Assembly (NCBI GenBank): GCA_964353875.1 | Contig: CAYGXU010000022.1 | Location: forward strand, 1 to 35,672 | Length of the DNA stretch: 35,672 nucleotides | From: MGNI01 sp964353875 | GTDB lineage: Bacteria; Chloroflexota; Anaerolineae; Anaerolineales; E44-bin32 | Direction: 5' to 3' | In this document: in pieces, positions 7,790-16,424 of the stretch | How the letters are laid out: each line of letters starts with the position of its first letter | How positions within the stretch are numbered: the stretch's first letter is position 1 | Translations under genes and position numbers: made by a program | The notes under the pieces: generated by a model | What the model saw: only the letters and a program-made list of their open reading frames with translations | The model's database searches: none | Told to the model about the DNA's origin: nothing

Positions 7790-9637
7790 TTAATTAAATC
7801 GTGTATGCCAGTGGAATTGATCTGGGATGATGGCTGAGGTATCCAAAGCCTCGATGGGCAGCCAACTCTTATACGGTGTCGCTGTGGTTCCGGCGCTGGC
7901 GAAATCGCAAAGATATAAGCCGGTCTTTTGTCCGAAATCAGCCTGGAAAGCCATCCATGGTTTGAGGCGACCTTCCCGTTGGATCGGTTTGAGATCGAGA
8001 CGCTGCAAATCGATGGGTGGGACCTGGTCCGGATCGATCTGATTGTAGCGACGGTCATAGGCCAGCAGGATCGGACCGCGATAGATCGAGGCTTTACCTG
8101 CCATTTCGCGCTCTCCGATCCAGAAGTGGGGAGACATGTCCAGGGAAATATGGATCACGTTGTGCTTTCGCCAGCGACGTTCGAGTATCAAGTAATTGCC
8201 GGGCTTGACATCCCCTACCATTTCGCCGTTCACCTGGATGGCTGAATTTATTGACCAGCCTGGCACACGTAAATATAAACAAAAACGCTCTTCGCTCTGT
8301 AGCTGGAGTTCCAGCTCAACTTCACCAGAGGCGGGGTAATCGATCTTTTGCGCAAGCTGGAACTCTTTTCCAGAGGGCAGAGCAGACTTGATTTTGCCAG
8401 GTCCAAAATAGTTGACGACTAGACCATCTTCCGCCTGCATGACAGCCCATTGCGAGAGCATTCCCAAGGCACGCGGGCCATTCACCGCGCAGCAGTTCAA
8501 TTCTGGCGTACCAGGGGCCGAATGGAAGACGATCTGATGGGCAGAAGCCAAACGGATGCCATCTGAAGGTGTGTCATAGGTCCACCAACGCCCGGAGGGA
8601 TGCTGAGCGCCTAACATGGCGTTCAAAGTAGAGAATTCGATTTCATCTGCCACCCTCGAGTCACCCGTCAAGCGGAGCATGTCAATCGAGGCTGCGATCC
8701 AGGCCACCGTGCAACAGGTTTCGATCGGTCCGCTTTGGTATGGATTCCCCACCGCCCCTTCATCGGTGGAGAAAGCGCCTGTGTTGTGGCGGTCGTTTGC
8801 CACAATGCTCCACCAGATTTGCTTGAAAGCACTGCGATAGGCATCGTCACCCGTGATCAGGTACAACTCGGCGATGGCCTGGATATCGTGCAGGCTTTCC
8901 CATCGATGGCGAGGCATTTCGAAGAGGGCCTTCCCAGCCAGGGCATTTCGTACGTAATCCCCAGCTTTGGGAGCCTGCCAGTCCTGCTCAATATAATGCA
9001 GCATACGCAGATAGCGTTCTTCGTCTGTGATTTCATAGAGCAAGGCGTAGGCATGTGAGATGGCCATATCCATCTCCTGGGCGATCTGGCCGCTGAGAGG
9101 ACGACCCGCCTCCATGAATTCTTTGCAGATTAAATCGGCCGCTTTATGACAAGCACGCAGTGCGCTTTCGTCGCCAGTTTCTTCATACCAGAGGAGTAAA
9201 CCGAGGATGCAATGGTAATGACCCCAAACGTCCCAAAGTTCACGGTCGTTCCACATTCCGGTCCCCCAAAAGCGCACATGGCGTGGATGAGGTCCTAGAT
9301 AGCCATCCTCGTCCTGAAGATTGATTAAGTCCTTGACGAAAGCTTGGAGCGTGTTTAGGAGGCGTTCATCCTGGGTCAAGCGCAAGGTCAAAACGGCAGA
9401 GGTCAGGTATTTACCGGGGAATTCCCCTGCCCAGGGCATGATGTAGCGACGCGGCTGTCTGTCTTTGTCACGGAACATCTCGAGGATGCCTGGGTTGGCT
9501 TCTAGCATGGGTAGCAGCCAATTGTCGATATTTTTCTGAATCCGTTCTCCCAGATGGCCATGGAAGCTGAAAGAGGCATCGGGGATAAGATCAAAGGTAG
9601 GTGATATCGTTCGCTTTAAATTTGAAGGCTTAACCAT
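7790..9637 (-). CDS. Glycoside hydrolase family 127 (beta-L-arabinofuranosidase)
   Basis: 615 residues from the ATG at 9637, which follows an AGAGGA motif; an in-frame TTG at 9712 would overlap the upstream gene and is rejected. The (alpha/alpha)6 barrel of GH127 (DUF1680) is recognisable. The zinc-thiolate site known from the Bifidobacterium enzyme HypBA1 (Glu, Cys, Cys, Cys) is fully present: Glu306 and Cys308 in IETCC, and Cys382-Cys383 in ELNCCAVN. One of the paired cysteines is the nucleophile in the characterised enzyme. No signal peptide is seen, so it likely acts on imported short arabinosides in the cytoplasm. It would release L-arabinose, fitting the kinase and aldolase-family genes upstream. 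Confidence 0.88.
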   Translation of the reverse strand: MVKPSNLKRTISPTFDLIPDASFSFHGHLGERIQKNIDNWLLPMLEANPGILEMFRDKDRQPRRYIMPWAGEFPGKYLTSAVLTLRLTQDERLLNTLQAFVKDLINLQDEDGYLGPHPRHVRFWGTGMWNDRELWDVWGHYHCILGLLLWYEETGDESALRACHKAADLICKEFMEAGRPLSGQIAQEMDMAISHAYALLYEITDEERYLRMLHYIEQDWQAPKAGDYVRNALAGKALFEMPRHRWESLHDIQAIAELYLITGDDAYRSAFKQIWWSIVANDRHNTGAFSTDEGAVGNPYQSGPIETCCTVAWIAASIDMLRLTGDSRVADEIEFSTLNAMLGAQHPSGRWWTYDTPSDGIRLASAHQIVFHSAPGTPELNCCAVNGPRALGMLSQWAVMQAEDGLVVNYFGPGKIKSALPSGKEFQLAQKIDYPASGEVELELQLQSEERFCLYLRVPGWSINSAIQVNGEMVGDVKPGNYLILERRWRKHNVIHISLDMSPHFWIGEREMAGKASIYRGPILLAYDRRYNQIDPDQVPPIDLQRLDLKPIQREGRLKPWMAFQADFGQKTGLYLCDFASAGTTATPYKSWLPIEALDTSAIIPDQFHWHTRFN

Positions 9638-9702
9638 TTGTTCCTCTTGCACTCTCCAAGGATATATATGCTCTTCGCTCCACTTGTGCGCGGCGTACCT
9701 CT

Positions 9703-10323
9703 TCAAGCCCAAGTTGGCTTTTCAACGTATGCAGCCAGGCTTGGTTCGCCGAGAGTTGACTGCAGCCGCCAGATATCCAGATAATAGCGCGCTGCACTCT
9801 CTATTGCTTGAGTATGATGGAAAGCTTCTGCCATGGATTGTCCTTTGGTGAAGACACCATGCCACTTCAAGATGGCGGCATTGCTCTCTACAAGTGCATC
9901 TGCCATTTGCTCATCGACCGCCTCCCAGCGCATGAATTCCTGCGCAGCTACCACCTCGATGTGAGCACCGAGATAGATCAGGCCATTCTCATCGATTGGA
10001 CTGAATCCTTCCACGAAAAAGGAGAGCAAAGCGCTGTAGTAAGGATGGGAGTGGATGATCGCCTTGGCATCGGTTTTGTGATAAATGGCTCGATGCATCG
10101 AGAGGACGCTTGAAGCGTTTTCAACTGGTTCATCGGAGAAGATCGCAGCACGGATCAGCCTTTCTGGGACCAGATCCTTCTTGAAGCTGCGAGTGCGTGT
10201 GATAATCAACTCGTCTCCCAATCTGGCGCTCAGGTTACCGCCCTTCAAGTGGAGAAGCCCAGAGCTGACGAGCATATCGGAGTAGATGGTCATGTCGTTA
10301 GCGATTTGCTCGATGGTTTCCAT
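9703..10323 (-). CDS. Class II aldolase/adducin-family protein (FucA/AraD-like)
   Basis: 206 residues with TAGGAG before the ATG. The family landmarks are GGNLSAR (28-34, phosphate loop), the zinc histidines His91 and His93 in HSHP, and His155 in KWHGVFTKG. The family includes L-fuculose-1-phosphate aldolase and L-ribulose-5-phosphate 4-epimerase. One key position is unusual: the PSSE/PSSD motif that supplies the catalytic Glu73 of FucA or Asp76 of AraD reads ASSV here (70-73). It lies between an FGGY kinase and a GH127 arabinosidase, so a 4-epimerase step in L-arabinose use is attractive, but the missing acid leaves the reaction open. Confidence 0.82.
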   Translation of the reverse strand: METIEQIANDMTIYSDMLVSSGLLHLKGGNLSARLGDELIITRTRSFKKDLVPERLIRAAIFSDEPVENASSVLSMHRAIYHKTDAKAIIHSHPYYSALLSFFVEGFSPIDENGLIYLGAHIEVVAAQEFMRWEAVDEQMADALVESNAAILKWHGVFTKGQSMAEAFHHTQAIESAARYYLDIWRLQSTLGEPSLAAYVEKPTWA

Positions 10324-10354
10324 GATGGTTCGCTCCTATTTAAGTATTTTCTTT

Positions 10355-11866
10355 TCATTTGGTTTCATGGGCGGATTCCGGAGTATGGAATAACTGCCCC
10401 AAGACGCTCAAGTACTTCTGATAACCTTCATCGTACTTACTAGCAGCCGACACATCGGGATGGAAAATTTTTTCAATCGAAGTCATGTCCGCAATGGCCG
10501 TTGCGTAGTCCGGAAAGGCTCCGGTTGCGATTGCTGCGGTAATGGCGGCGCCGAGTGAAGTCGATTGAGCCCCACTTGGGACAAATACAGGCAGGTTCAT
10601 CACGTTGGCGATGATCTGACACCAGAGTTCTGAGCGGCTTCCTCCTCCAGTCATCTGCAAACGTTCGATGGAAGACACTGCTCCCTTTAATGCTCCCAAA
10701 GCATGTCGGTGGGCGTAAGCGATCCCCTCCAGGAAGGCGCGTGCAAGACACTCGACCTGATGCGACAGCCGCAGCCCGAAGATGACACCGCAGGCATTTG
10801 GATCCCAGAGTGGAGTGCCTGCTCCAGCAAGGTGGGGCACCACGATGACTCCATCGCTGCCCGCGGGTGCATCAGCAGCCAGCGTGTCCAACTCGACGAA
10901 GTCGACTCGCGTCGCCTCCTTTTGATTAAGGTTGAACAAATCGCGTAACCATGCATAAGCTGAGCCCCCTGTCAGCAACAAGGCGTCAACGTCCCATCGA
11001 TCTGGAATGGCAGCTGGGCAGCAGGTCAGGGAAGGGTGATAAATCGGCTTATCTGCAATGACTCCGATCGCGCCGGCGCTGGCAATATGTAACGATACCG
11101 TCCCACTCTCGCCAACGCCTGAACCCAATTTAAAACAGGCAGCATCCGAACCCGCAGCCACAACTTGCGTACTACTTCTTAACCCAGTTATACGCGCGGC
11201 ACTTTCCGATACGGCGCCGATCACCGTACCGGGTGGAACTAAATCTGGAAGAAGCTCCACTGGAATCTCTGCCGCGGCGAGTAACTCCTCACTCCAGTTC
11301 CTGCTCTTGAGGTCCATCAGACCGAAGTAAGGACCGTACGTGTCGTCGCAATACCAATCTCCTCCAGTGAGCTCATGCAGCACAACCGTCTGAGGGAGGG
11401 CGAAGACTTCGGTCTCGGCGAAGATGTCAGGTTGTGCAGCGCGTAGCCACATCATTTTCGTGACTGAGGGCGTGGGATCGAGAGGGACGCCGGTAAGGGT
11501 ATGGAATGTTCGATCACCGAGACGAGCCTTAAGGTTCTCGCTGGCGATCTTCGATCGTCGATCGTACCAAAGAATGGCCGGGCTGAGTGGTCTGCCGTCG
11601 CGTTTCATCGCCATCACCGTGGCGCGTGAACCCGTCACCGCAATCACGTCGAGGCTCTCTGCCCTAACATCGCTCTTGGTAACCAATTCACGCAGAACAT
11701 CGAGTGGCCATTGGGTTAAGACCTGGGGAGGGGATTGTGCCCAACCCGTATGGGGAGTTTCGATCAGGCAATCTCGACCGGCGCTGGCGATCTCCCTGCC
11801 GGATCGGTCGAAAATGGAAGCCTTGATTTCCGAGGCGCCCACATCGATTCCTATGATGTAATTCAT
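10355..11866 (-). CDS. FGGY-family carbohydrate kinase (xylulokinase-like)
   Basis: 503 residues, the normal length for the family. The N-terminal actin-like domain begins with YIIGIDVGASEIKA (phosphate loop) and has ILWYDRRS. The second domain carries AAGSDAACFKLGSG with the likely catalytic Asp, GGSAYAWLRDLF, and the ATP-site signature MTGGGSRSELWCQIIANV followed by SLGAAITAA. The GQMHG segment that marks true xylulokinases reads VTGSRATV, so the sugar may differ (xylulose, ribulose and fuculose are the options). The ATG overlaps the stop of the upstream PLP-enzyme gene by 4 bases (ATGA), so translation is coupled. The class II aldolase-family gene follows 31 bases downstream. Confidence 0.87.
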   Translation of the reverse strand: MNYIIGIDVGASEIKASIFDRSGREIASAGRDCLIETPHTGWAQSPPQVLTQWPLDVLRELVTKSDVRAESLDVIAVTGSRATVMAMKRDGRPLSPAILWYDRRSKIASENLKARLGDRTFHTLTGVPLDPTPSVTKMMWLRAAQPDIFAETEVFALPQTVVLHELTGGDWYCDDTYGPYFGLMDLKSRNWSEELLAAAEIPVELLPDLVPPGTVIGAVSESAARITGLRSSTQVVAAGSDAACFKLGSGVGESGTVSLHIASAGAIGVIADKPIYHPSLTCCPAAIPDRWDVDALLLTGGSAYAWLRDLFNLNQKEATRVDFVELDTLAADAPAGSDGVIVVPHLAGAGTPLWDPNACGVIFGLRLSHQVECLARAFLEGIAYAHRHALGALKGAVSSIERLQMTGGGSRSELWCQIIANVMNLPVFVPSGAQSTSLGAAITAAIATGAFPDYATAIADMTSIEKIFHPDVSAASKYDEGYQKYLSVLGQLFHTPESAHETK

Positions 11867-12915
11867 GAGTTGCTCTCCATCTGAAGTCTCGAAGGGCCCG
11901 ATAGGGGCGGTGGTAGAAGAGCATCTTCATAGACGAAAAGTGCTGGCAACCCGCCGGTATGCCAAAAGATCAATTTTTCTCCAGCTTGGAAAAAGCCTCT
12001 GCGGATGAGGTCAACCATTCCCGCGAAGGCGCGTCCAGTATAGACCGGATCGACCAGGATCCCTTCTTTTCGAGCCAGTAGTTGCAGGCACTCTAACTCG
12101 AGCTCCTGAATGATGCCGTATCCCTTGCCCTTGTATTCGTCATGAACCAGGAAATCGGATTCATGGATATCCAGGTCAAGGCCCAATAAATCGGCGGTAT
12201 CGTGGGCTAGTTGCAGCATGCCGGCGATCATTTTCTGGCGTTCCTTTTCAATGCTGACCCCTATGATTTTTGTTTCAAGGTTTAAGAACTTCGAGCCAAC
12301 GAGAAGACCCGCTTGTGTCCCCCCGCTGGCTGTGGGGAGGAGGATGGCGTCGGCGTGGATGTCTTGTTCATGCATTTGATGAGCCAATTCAGCCATGGCA
12401 TGTACGAAGCCGATCTCGCCTACTGGCGAGGCGCCGCCGTAGGGGATGGGATAAACGCACCTCCCCGAGTCCCTTTCCTGAGCGATGACGCGTCGGTAGA
12501 CAGTATCTCGATCCTCTTCGCCAGAGTCTATAATTTCAGCGCCAAGGAGCACGTCCAAAAGATAATTGCCCGAACGGCTCCTGCGTCCCTCTCCCCCTAA
12601 GACAAGGACACAGCGCAAACCCAATCGCGCTGCTGCAGCAGCTGTCTGGCGGCAATGGTTGGATTGGTACGAGCCGACGGTGATGACCGTATCGGCGTGT
12701 TGGGCTAACGCCTCACCCAGGAGGAATTCTAGTTTACGGGTCTTATTCCCCCCAAGGGCAAGGGGGGATATATCATCTCGCTTCATATAGATCTCTGGAC
12801 CTCCAAGGTGGGCTGTCAGACGGGGAAGGAATTCAAGAGGGGTTGGGAGAGAAGCGAGCTCGACCCGTGGGATCGAGGCGGGCAGGATTGTTGAAGCCGG
12901 AATATCGTCCATCAT
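11863..12915 (-). CDS. PLP-dependent lyase/deaminase, D-cysteine desulfhydrase / ACC deaminase family
   Basis: 350 residues; two ATGs stand in tandem (12915 and 12912) and the GGAG spacing favours the second. It is a fold-type II PLP enzyme: YMKRDDISPLALGGNKTRKLEFLL carries the Schiff-base Lys, and GSYQSNHCRQTAAAAARLGL is the substrate/PLP loop. SGGTQAGLLVG binds the phosphate. Relatives include D-cysteine desulfhydrase, 1-aminocyclopropane-1-carboxylate deaminase and L-cysteate sulfo-lyase; the QSNHCRQTA loop is closest in style to the D-cysteine/cysteate group. It is translationally coupled to an FGGY sugar kinase, an odd pairing. Precise substrate not determinable. Confidence 0.83.
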   Translation of the reverse strand: MMDDIPASTILPASIPRVELASLPTPLEFLPRLTAHLGGPEIYMKRDDISPLALGGNKTRKLEFLLGEALAQHADTVITVGSYQSNHCRQTAAAAARLGLRCVLVLGGEGRRSRSGNYLLDVLLGAEIIDSGEEDRDTVYRRVIAQERDSGRCVYPIPYGGASPVGEIGFVHAMAELAHQMHEQDIHADAILLPTASGGTQAGLLVGSKFLNLETKIIGVSIEKERQKMIAGMLQLAHDTADLLGLDLDIHESDFLVHDEYKGKGYGIIQELELECLQLLARKEGILVDPVYTGRAFAGMVDLIRRGFFQAGEKLIFWHTGGLPALFVYEDALLPPPLSGPSRLQMESNS

Positions 12916-13039
12916 TCACTCCATGACGCTACTCAATATTGGAACGTATCCTTATGATAAGAACCGCCAGGTTGTATTGCTTGGTTGCATTTCCTGGGCA
13001 GAGATGCCTTTTCTATAATGATAATTCTTAAACTGCCCC

Positions 13040-13067
13040 TTTCCATCGGATAAGACGGGGATGGAAA
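13040..13067. promoter_or_regulatory. Inverted repeat upstream of the PLP-lyase operon, possible operator
   Basis: Arms TTTCCATC and GATGGAAA (8 bases, exact) with 12 bases between, about 125 bases upstream of the PLP-lyase start and about 80 bases downstream of the racemase-like gene's end. It could be an operator or a weak hairpin. No T tract follows. Confidence 0.3.
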
Positions 13068-13148
13068 TGACATCATTCCCCCGGAAAAGAATGAAACATG
13101 TTGTTTAGTGCCAAAATTGATGACCTCTGCGTTTCTTCAACTCAGAAA

Positions 13149-14258
13149 TTACAGCCGTAAAAGCGAAGTGTCTACCAGAAAGCGTTGCAGCCTCTGAGGA
13201 TTCGGTTCGCAGCCAATACCTGCCAATGAGGTCGCCTTGACGATTGCAGGGCCTGCCAGGGTCACCTCGGGTTCTGCCAGATCTTGTTGGTAGAATCGAC
13301 TACTGGGGAAAATATCAGAAGGATAGCCCACATTCGGGAGCGTCGCCAAAGCGGTACAGTGGGCTGTGCCGATGGCCGATTCCAACATTCCTCCGATCCA
13401 GACAGGCACATTGTTTTCCTGACATAAATTATTAATGGTCAGCGCGTTGGTAATCCCGCCTACCCTTCCAGGCTTAATATTGATCCAGCCACAAGCCTTC
13501 AATTCAATTGCCTGACGGGCATCGATCACTGAGGTGATGCTTTCATCCAGACAAATGGGGGTATGCAATTGCTTCTGTAGCTTGGCGTGAGCGAGGAGAT
13601 CGGTCGCACTGAGGGGCTGCTCGATCATAGACAAGTTCAAGGTATCCAATTTTTTAAACATATCCATGTCTTCAAGATTATAGGCGGCGTTACAATCGAT
13701 ATGAAACACTGCCTGCGGGAATGCCTGACGAACAGCGGCAACCATATCCACATCCCAACCGGGTCGATATTTGAGTTTGATCCTGCCAAAACCCGCCTGC
13801 AAAGCGCCATCGATAGCTTCGAGCAGTCGATCGATGCTTTCCATCACGCCGAAATCAGCGCCAACTTTTACCTGATCTGAGCGGCCTCCAAGGATTTTCC
13901 ATAGGGGCTTTGCACTTTGACGTGCATGTAAATCCCACCAGGCCATATCCAGGCTGGCTTTGGCGAAAGGATTGCCTTTGAAAAGAGAGAGTTCCTTCTG
14001 TAGTTGTTCTCCTGATGGGATCTCTTTGCCAAGTATATAAGGGCCAAGCCAATCTCGTACTAATGCAAAAACGCCTGCAGCCCACTCGGGGCTATAGGTG
14101 GGCGAAGACCATGGCGACGATTCGCCCCAGCCGTGATCGCCGCCGCTGATCATTTTTGCCAGGACGCTATCGATCTGATCAAAGTCACCATAAGAAGTAC
14201 GGAATGGATAAATCAGAGGCATGCGCACATGGAAGATCTCGAGGGCATCTATTCGCAT
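13149..14258 (-). CDS. Enolase-superfamily N-acylamino acid racemase / o-succinylbenzoate synthase-like
   Basis: 369 residues from the ATG at 14258, preceded by GGGAG; a TTG 30 bases upstream has no such site. The MenC/NSAR catalytic set is complete: Lys161 and Lys163 in KLKYRPGWD, metal ligands Asp188 (HIDCNAAY), Glu213 (MIEQP) and Asp238 (CLDES), and Lys262 in NIKPGRVGG. KxK followed by PGWD is typical of N-succinylamino acid racemase/OSBS and not of dipeptide epimerases. No other menaquinone genes are in view, and the gene ends a peptide-transporter operon, so racemising (N-acyl) amino acids from imported peptides is more likely than menaquinone synthesis. Dipeptide epimerase remains an alternative. 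Confidence 0.83.
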   Translation of the reverse strand: MRIDALEIFHVRMPLIYPFRTSYGDFDQIDSVLAKMISGGDHGWGESSPWSSPTYSPEWAAGVFALVRDWLGPYILGKEIPSGEQLQKELSLFKGNPFAKASLDMAWWDLHARQSAKPLWKILGGRSDQVKVGADFGVMESIDRLLEAIDGALQAGFGRIKLKYRPGWDVDMVAAVRQAFPQAVFHIDCNAAYNLEDMDMFKKLDTLNLSMIEQPLSATDLLAHAKLQKQLHTPICLDESITSVIDARQAIELKACGWINIKPGRVGGITNALTINNLCQENNVPVWIGGMLESAIGTAHCTALATLPNVGYPSDIFPSSRFYQQDLAEPEVTLAGPAIVKATSLAGIGCEPNPQRLQRFLVDTSLLRL

Positions 14259-14377
14259 TACATCTCCCAACAGATCATAGAATTCCAAGGAAGAAACGAA
14301 TATTCATCAAGCGTTCCTCTGCCGAGATCGACGGACGCGGAAAAGAATAACCGCTGCAGGACATCGTTCCGTCCAGC

Positions 14378-15403
14378 CTAATATGCTCCACCCTGAAGTG
14401 CTTTGTTGCTTACCGACGGTTCCAGAAGATGACAGGCTGCAAAGTGGTTTGCACTGATCTCGCGATAATTTGGGATGATTTTATGACACATGGGAATGGC
14501 AAGAGGGCAGCGTGTATTGAAAACACACCCCTGCGGTGGATCCGACGGATTTGGCACTTCGCCTCGCAGGACAATACGTTTCCGCTGCTTTTCAATCCTT
14601 GGCTGCGGGACGGGCACAGCAGAAATGAGTGATTGGGTATAGGGGTGCATGGGATTGCTGAACAGCTCATCCCGATCAGCTAACTCCATGATCTTGCCCA
14701 AGTACATCACGGCAACGCGACTGGAGATGTGCCGAACCATACTCAGATCATGAGCAATGAATAGATACGTCAGTCCTAATCTCTCTTGGAGATCCTGAAG
14801 CAGATTGACGATCTGGGCCTGAATGGATACATCCAAAGCTGAGATCGGTTCATCACAAACAATAAAACTTGGTTGGAGCGCTATAGCTCGAGCAATGCCC
14901 ACTCGCTGGCGTTGGCCTCCGGATAATTCATGTGGGAATCGTTTCGCATGGGATGGATGGAGCCCTACTATGGATAGTAGTTCTCTCACGCGCTCCTCCT
15001 GGACCTTTCCATCCGCGACTCGATGGACCTTCAAGGGTTCACCGATGATTTTCCCAATGGAGTGGCGAGGGTTAAGGGATGAATACGGATCTTGAAAGAT
15101 CATCTGCATTCGTTGGCGGAGATGCCGGAGTTGGCTGGCTTCCAAGCCGGCTAGCTCAATTTCCTCAAAGAAGACTTTACCAGCGGTGGGGCGATGCAGT
15201 TGGAGGATCGCACGTCCTGTGGTGGATTTCCCACAACCGCTTTCCCCGACCAGACCGAATGTCTCACCTTTGATGATCTCGAAGGTTACTCCATCAACAG
15301 CTTTCACAGCACCCACCCGATGGGTGAAGATGATTCCCTTTTCGATCGGGAAGTACTTTTTAAGATCCTTTACTCGTACAAGAATGGATTTCTCACATTC
15401 CAT
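14378..15403 (-). CDS. Oligopeptide/dipeptide ABC transporter ATPase (OppF/DppF type)
   Basis: 341 residues. It has Walker A GESGCGKSTT, Q-loop FQDPYSSLNPR, signature LSGGQRQRVGIARAI, Walker B FIVCDEPISALD and the H-loop IAHDLS. The C-terminal oligopeptide-transporter extension has the two Cys stretches CVFNTRCPLAIPMC that bind an iron-sulfur cluster or metal in some relatives. The gene overlaps the upstream OppD gene by 11 bases. It drives uptake together with OppD, OppB and OppC and the lipoprotein at 18347-19972. Confidence 0.93.
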   Translation of the reverse strand: MECEKSILVRVKDLKKYFPIEKGIIFTHRVGAVKAVDGVTFEIIKGETFGLVGESGCGKSTTGRAILQLHRPTAGKVFFEEIELAGLEASQLRHLRQRMQMIFQDPYSSLNPRHSIGKIIGEPLKVHRVADGKVQEERVRELLSIVGLHPSHAKRFPHELSGGQRQRVGIARAIALQPSFIVCDEPISALDVSIQAQIVNLLQDLQERLGLTYLFIAHDLSMVRHISSRVAVMYLGKIMELADRDELFSNPMHPYTQSLISAVPVPQPRIEKQRKRIVLRGEVPNPSDPPQGCVFNTRCPLAIPMCHKIIPNYREISANHFAACHLLEPSVSNKALQGGAY

Positions 15404-16412
15404 TGTGCGGCTTTCCCTTTGCGATATCGTAGAAACAGGCTACTTTGTGCTGGTTAACCATAAAGATGGGCTTAGGGACCTCCACCCAGCAACGTTCGAA
15501 GGCGAACTCACAGCGTGGGGCGAACGGGCATTGATACGGTGGCCTAATCAATTCAGGGGGAGATCCTTTAATGCTTACCAACCGCCTTGATCCGCAAGGT
15601 TCAGAGCGCGGCAAAGCGCCCAGCAATCCTACGGTATAAGGGTGTTGGGGATTCATGTAAACATCATCAACATGCCCTTCTTCGATCACTTGTCCACCAT
15701 ACATCACCAAAACGCGATCGGCCATACCAGCCACAACACCGAGATCGTGGGTGATCCAAATGATGGTCATGCCCATTTCTTTTTTGAGTTCTTTCACCAA
15801 CTCGATGATTTGCGCTTGCACGGTAACATCCAGGGCTGTGGTGGGCTCATCCGCAATGAGAATGCGCGGAGTGCATGCGATGGCAATCGCCAACATCACC
15901 CGTTGACGCATTCCGCCCGAAAATTGATGCGGGTAACTATCATATCGCTCGCTGGCGTCAGGAATATCAACCTTCTTTAAGAGTGTTATGCTTCGATCGC
16001 GAGCCTCGTCGTGGTTTATCCCTAGATGCTCCACCATGGATTCTGCGATCTGCTCACCAATCGTCAGGACAGGATTTAAAGAAGTCATCGGATCCTGGAA
16101 TACGAAACCGATCTGACAGCCTCGCAGATGTCTTAATTCTGCATCAGGTAGAGTCAATAAGTCGAGTGTTCGCTTACCATCGTGGAAGATTGCCTGTCCC
16201 GATTCAATTTTCCCGGGAGGTTGTGGGATCAGGCGCACGAGTGACATCATGGTCACACTTTTTCCGCAGCCACTCTCGCCCACAATGGCGAGGGTCTCAC
16301 CTTCCAGCAATTCGAAGGAAATACCGTTAACAGCGTGGACAATACCATCTTGGGTGTAAAANNNNNNNNNNAAACGAGTAATCAAATCGCGAACTTGCAG
16401 AACTAGGTCCAT
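15393..16412 (-). CDS. Oligopeptide/dipeptide ABC transporter ATPase (OppD/DppD type), with a 10-N gap
   Basis: About 339 codons as assembled. Walker A GESGCGKSVT, signature FSGGMRQRVMLAIAIA, Walker B ILIADEPTTALDVTVQ, H-loop ITHDLG, and a C-terminal CPFAPRCEFAFERC extension are all present. Ten N fall in codons 14-17, between DLITR and FYTQDG. Relatives read straight through at this point (DL-x-T-x-FYT-x-x-G), so probably no residue is missing and the Ns fall in a T-rich run; the frame is intact. Its stop overlaps the OppF start by 11 bases. Confidence 0.92.
   Translation of the reverse strand: MDLVLQVRDLITRXXXXFYTQDGIVHAVNGISFELLEGETLAIVGESGCGKSVTMMSLVRLIPQPPGKIESGQAIFHDGKRTLDLLTLPDAELRHLRGCQIGFVFQDPMTSLNPVLTIGEQIAESMVEHLGINHDEARDRSITLLKKVDIPDASERYDSYPHQFSGGMRQRVMLAIAIACTPRILIADEPTTALDVTVQAQIIELVKELKKEMGMTIIWITHDLGVVAGMADRVLVMYGGQVIEEGHVDDVYMNPQHPYTVGLLGALPRSEPCGSRRLVSIKGSPPELIRPPYQCPFAPRCEFAFERCWVEVPKPIFMVNQHKVACFYDIAKGKPHNGM
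16362..16371. other. Assembly gap (10 N) inside the OppD gene
   Basis: Ten N flanked on the minus strand by CGTTT and TTTTAC. The reading frame stays open through it. Comparison with the family pattern suggests the true sequence is continuous, with a short T run here. Confidence 0.95.
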
Positions 16413-16424
16413 TCGATTTTCCCC

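Noticed and set aside
14258..14288. Earlier TTG start for the racemase-like gene
   Set aside because: There is no SD before it, while a GGGAG is well placed before the ATG at 14258.
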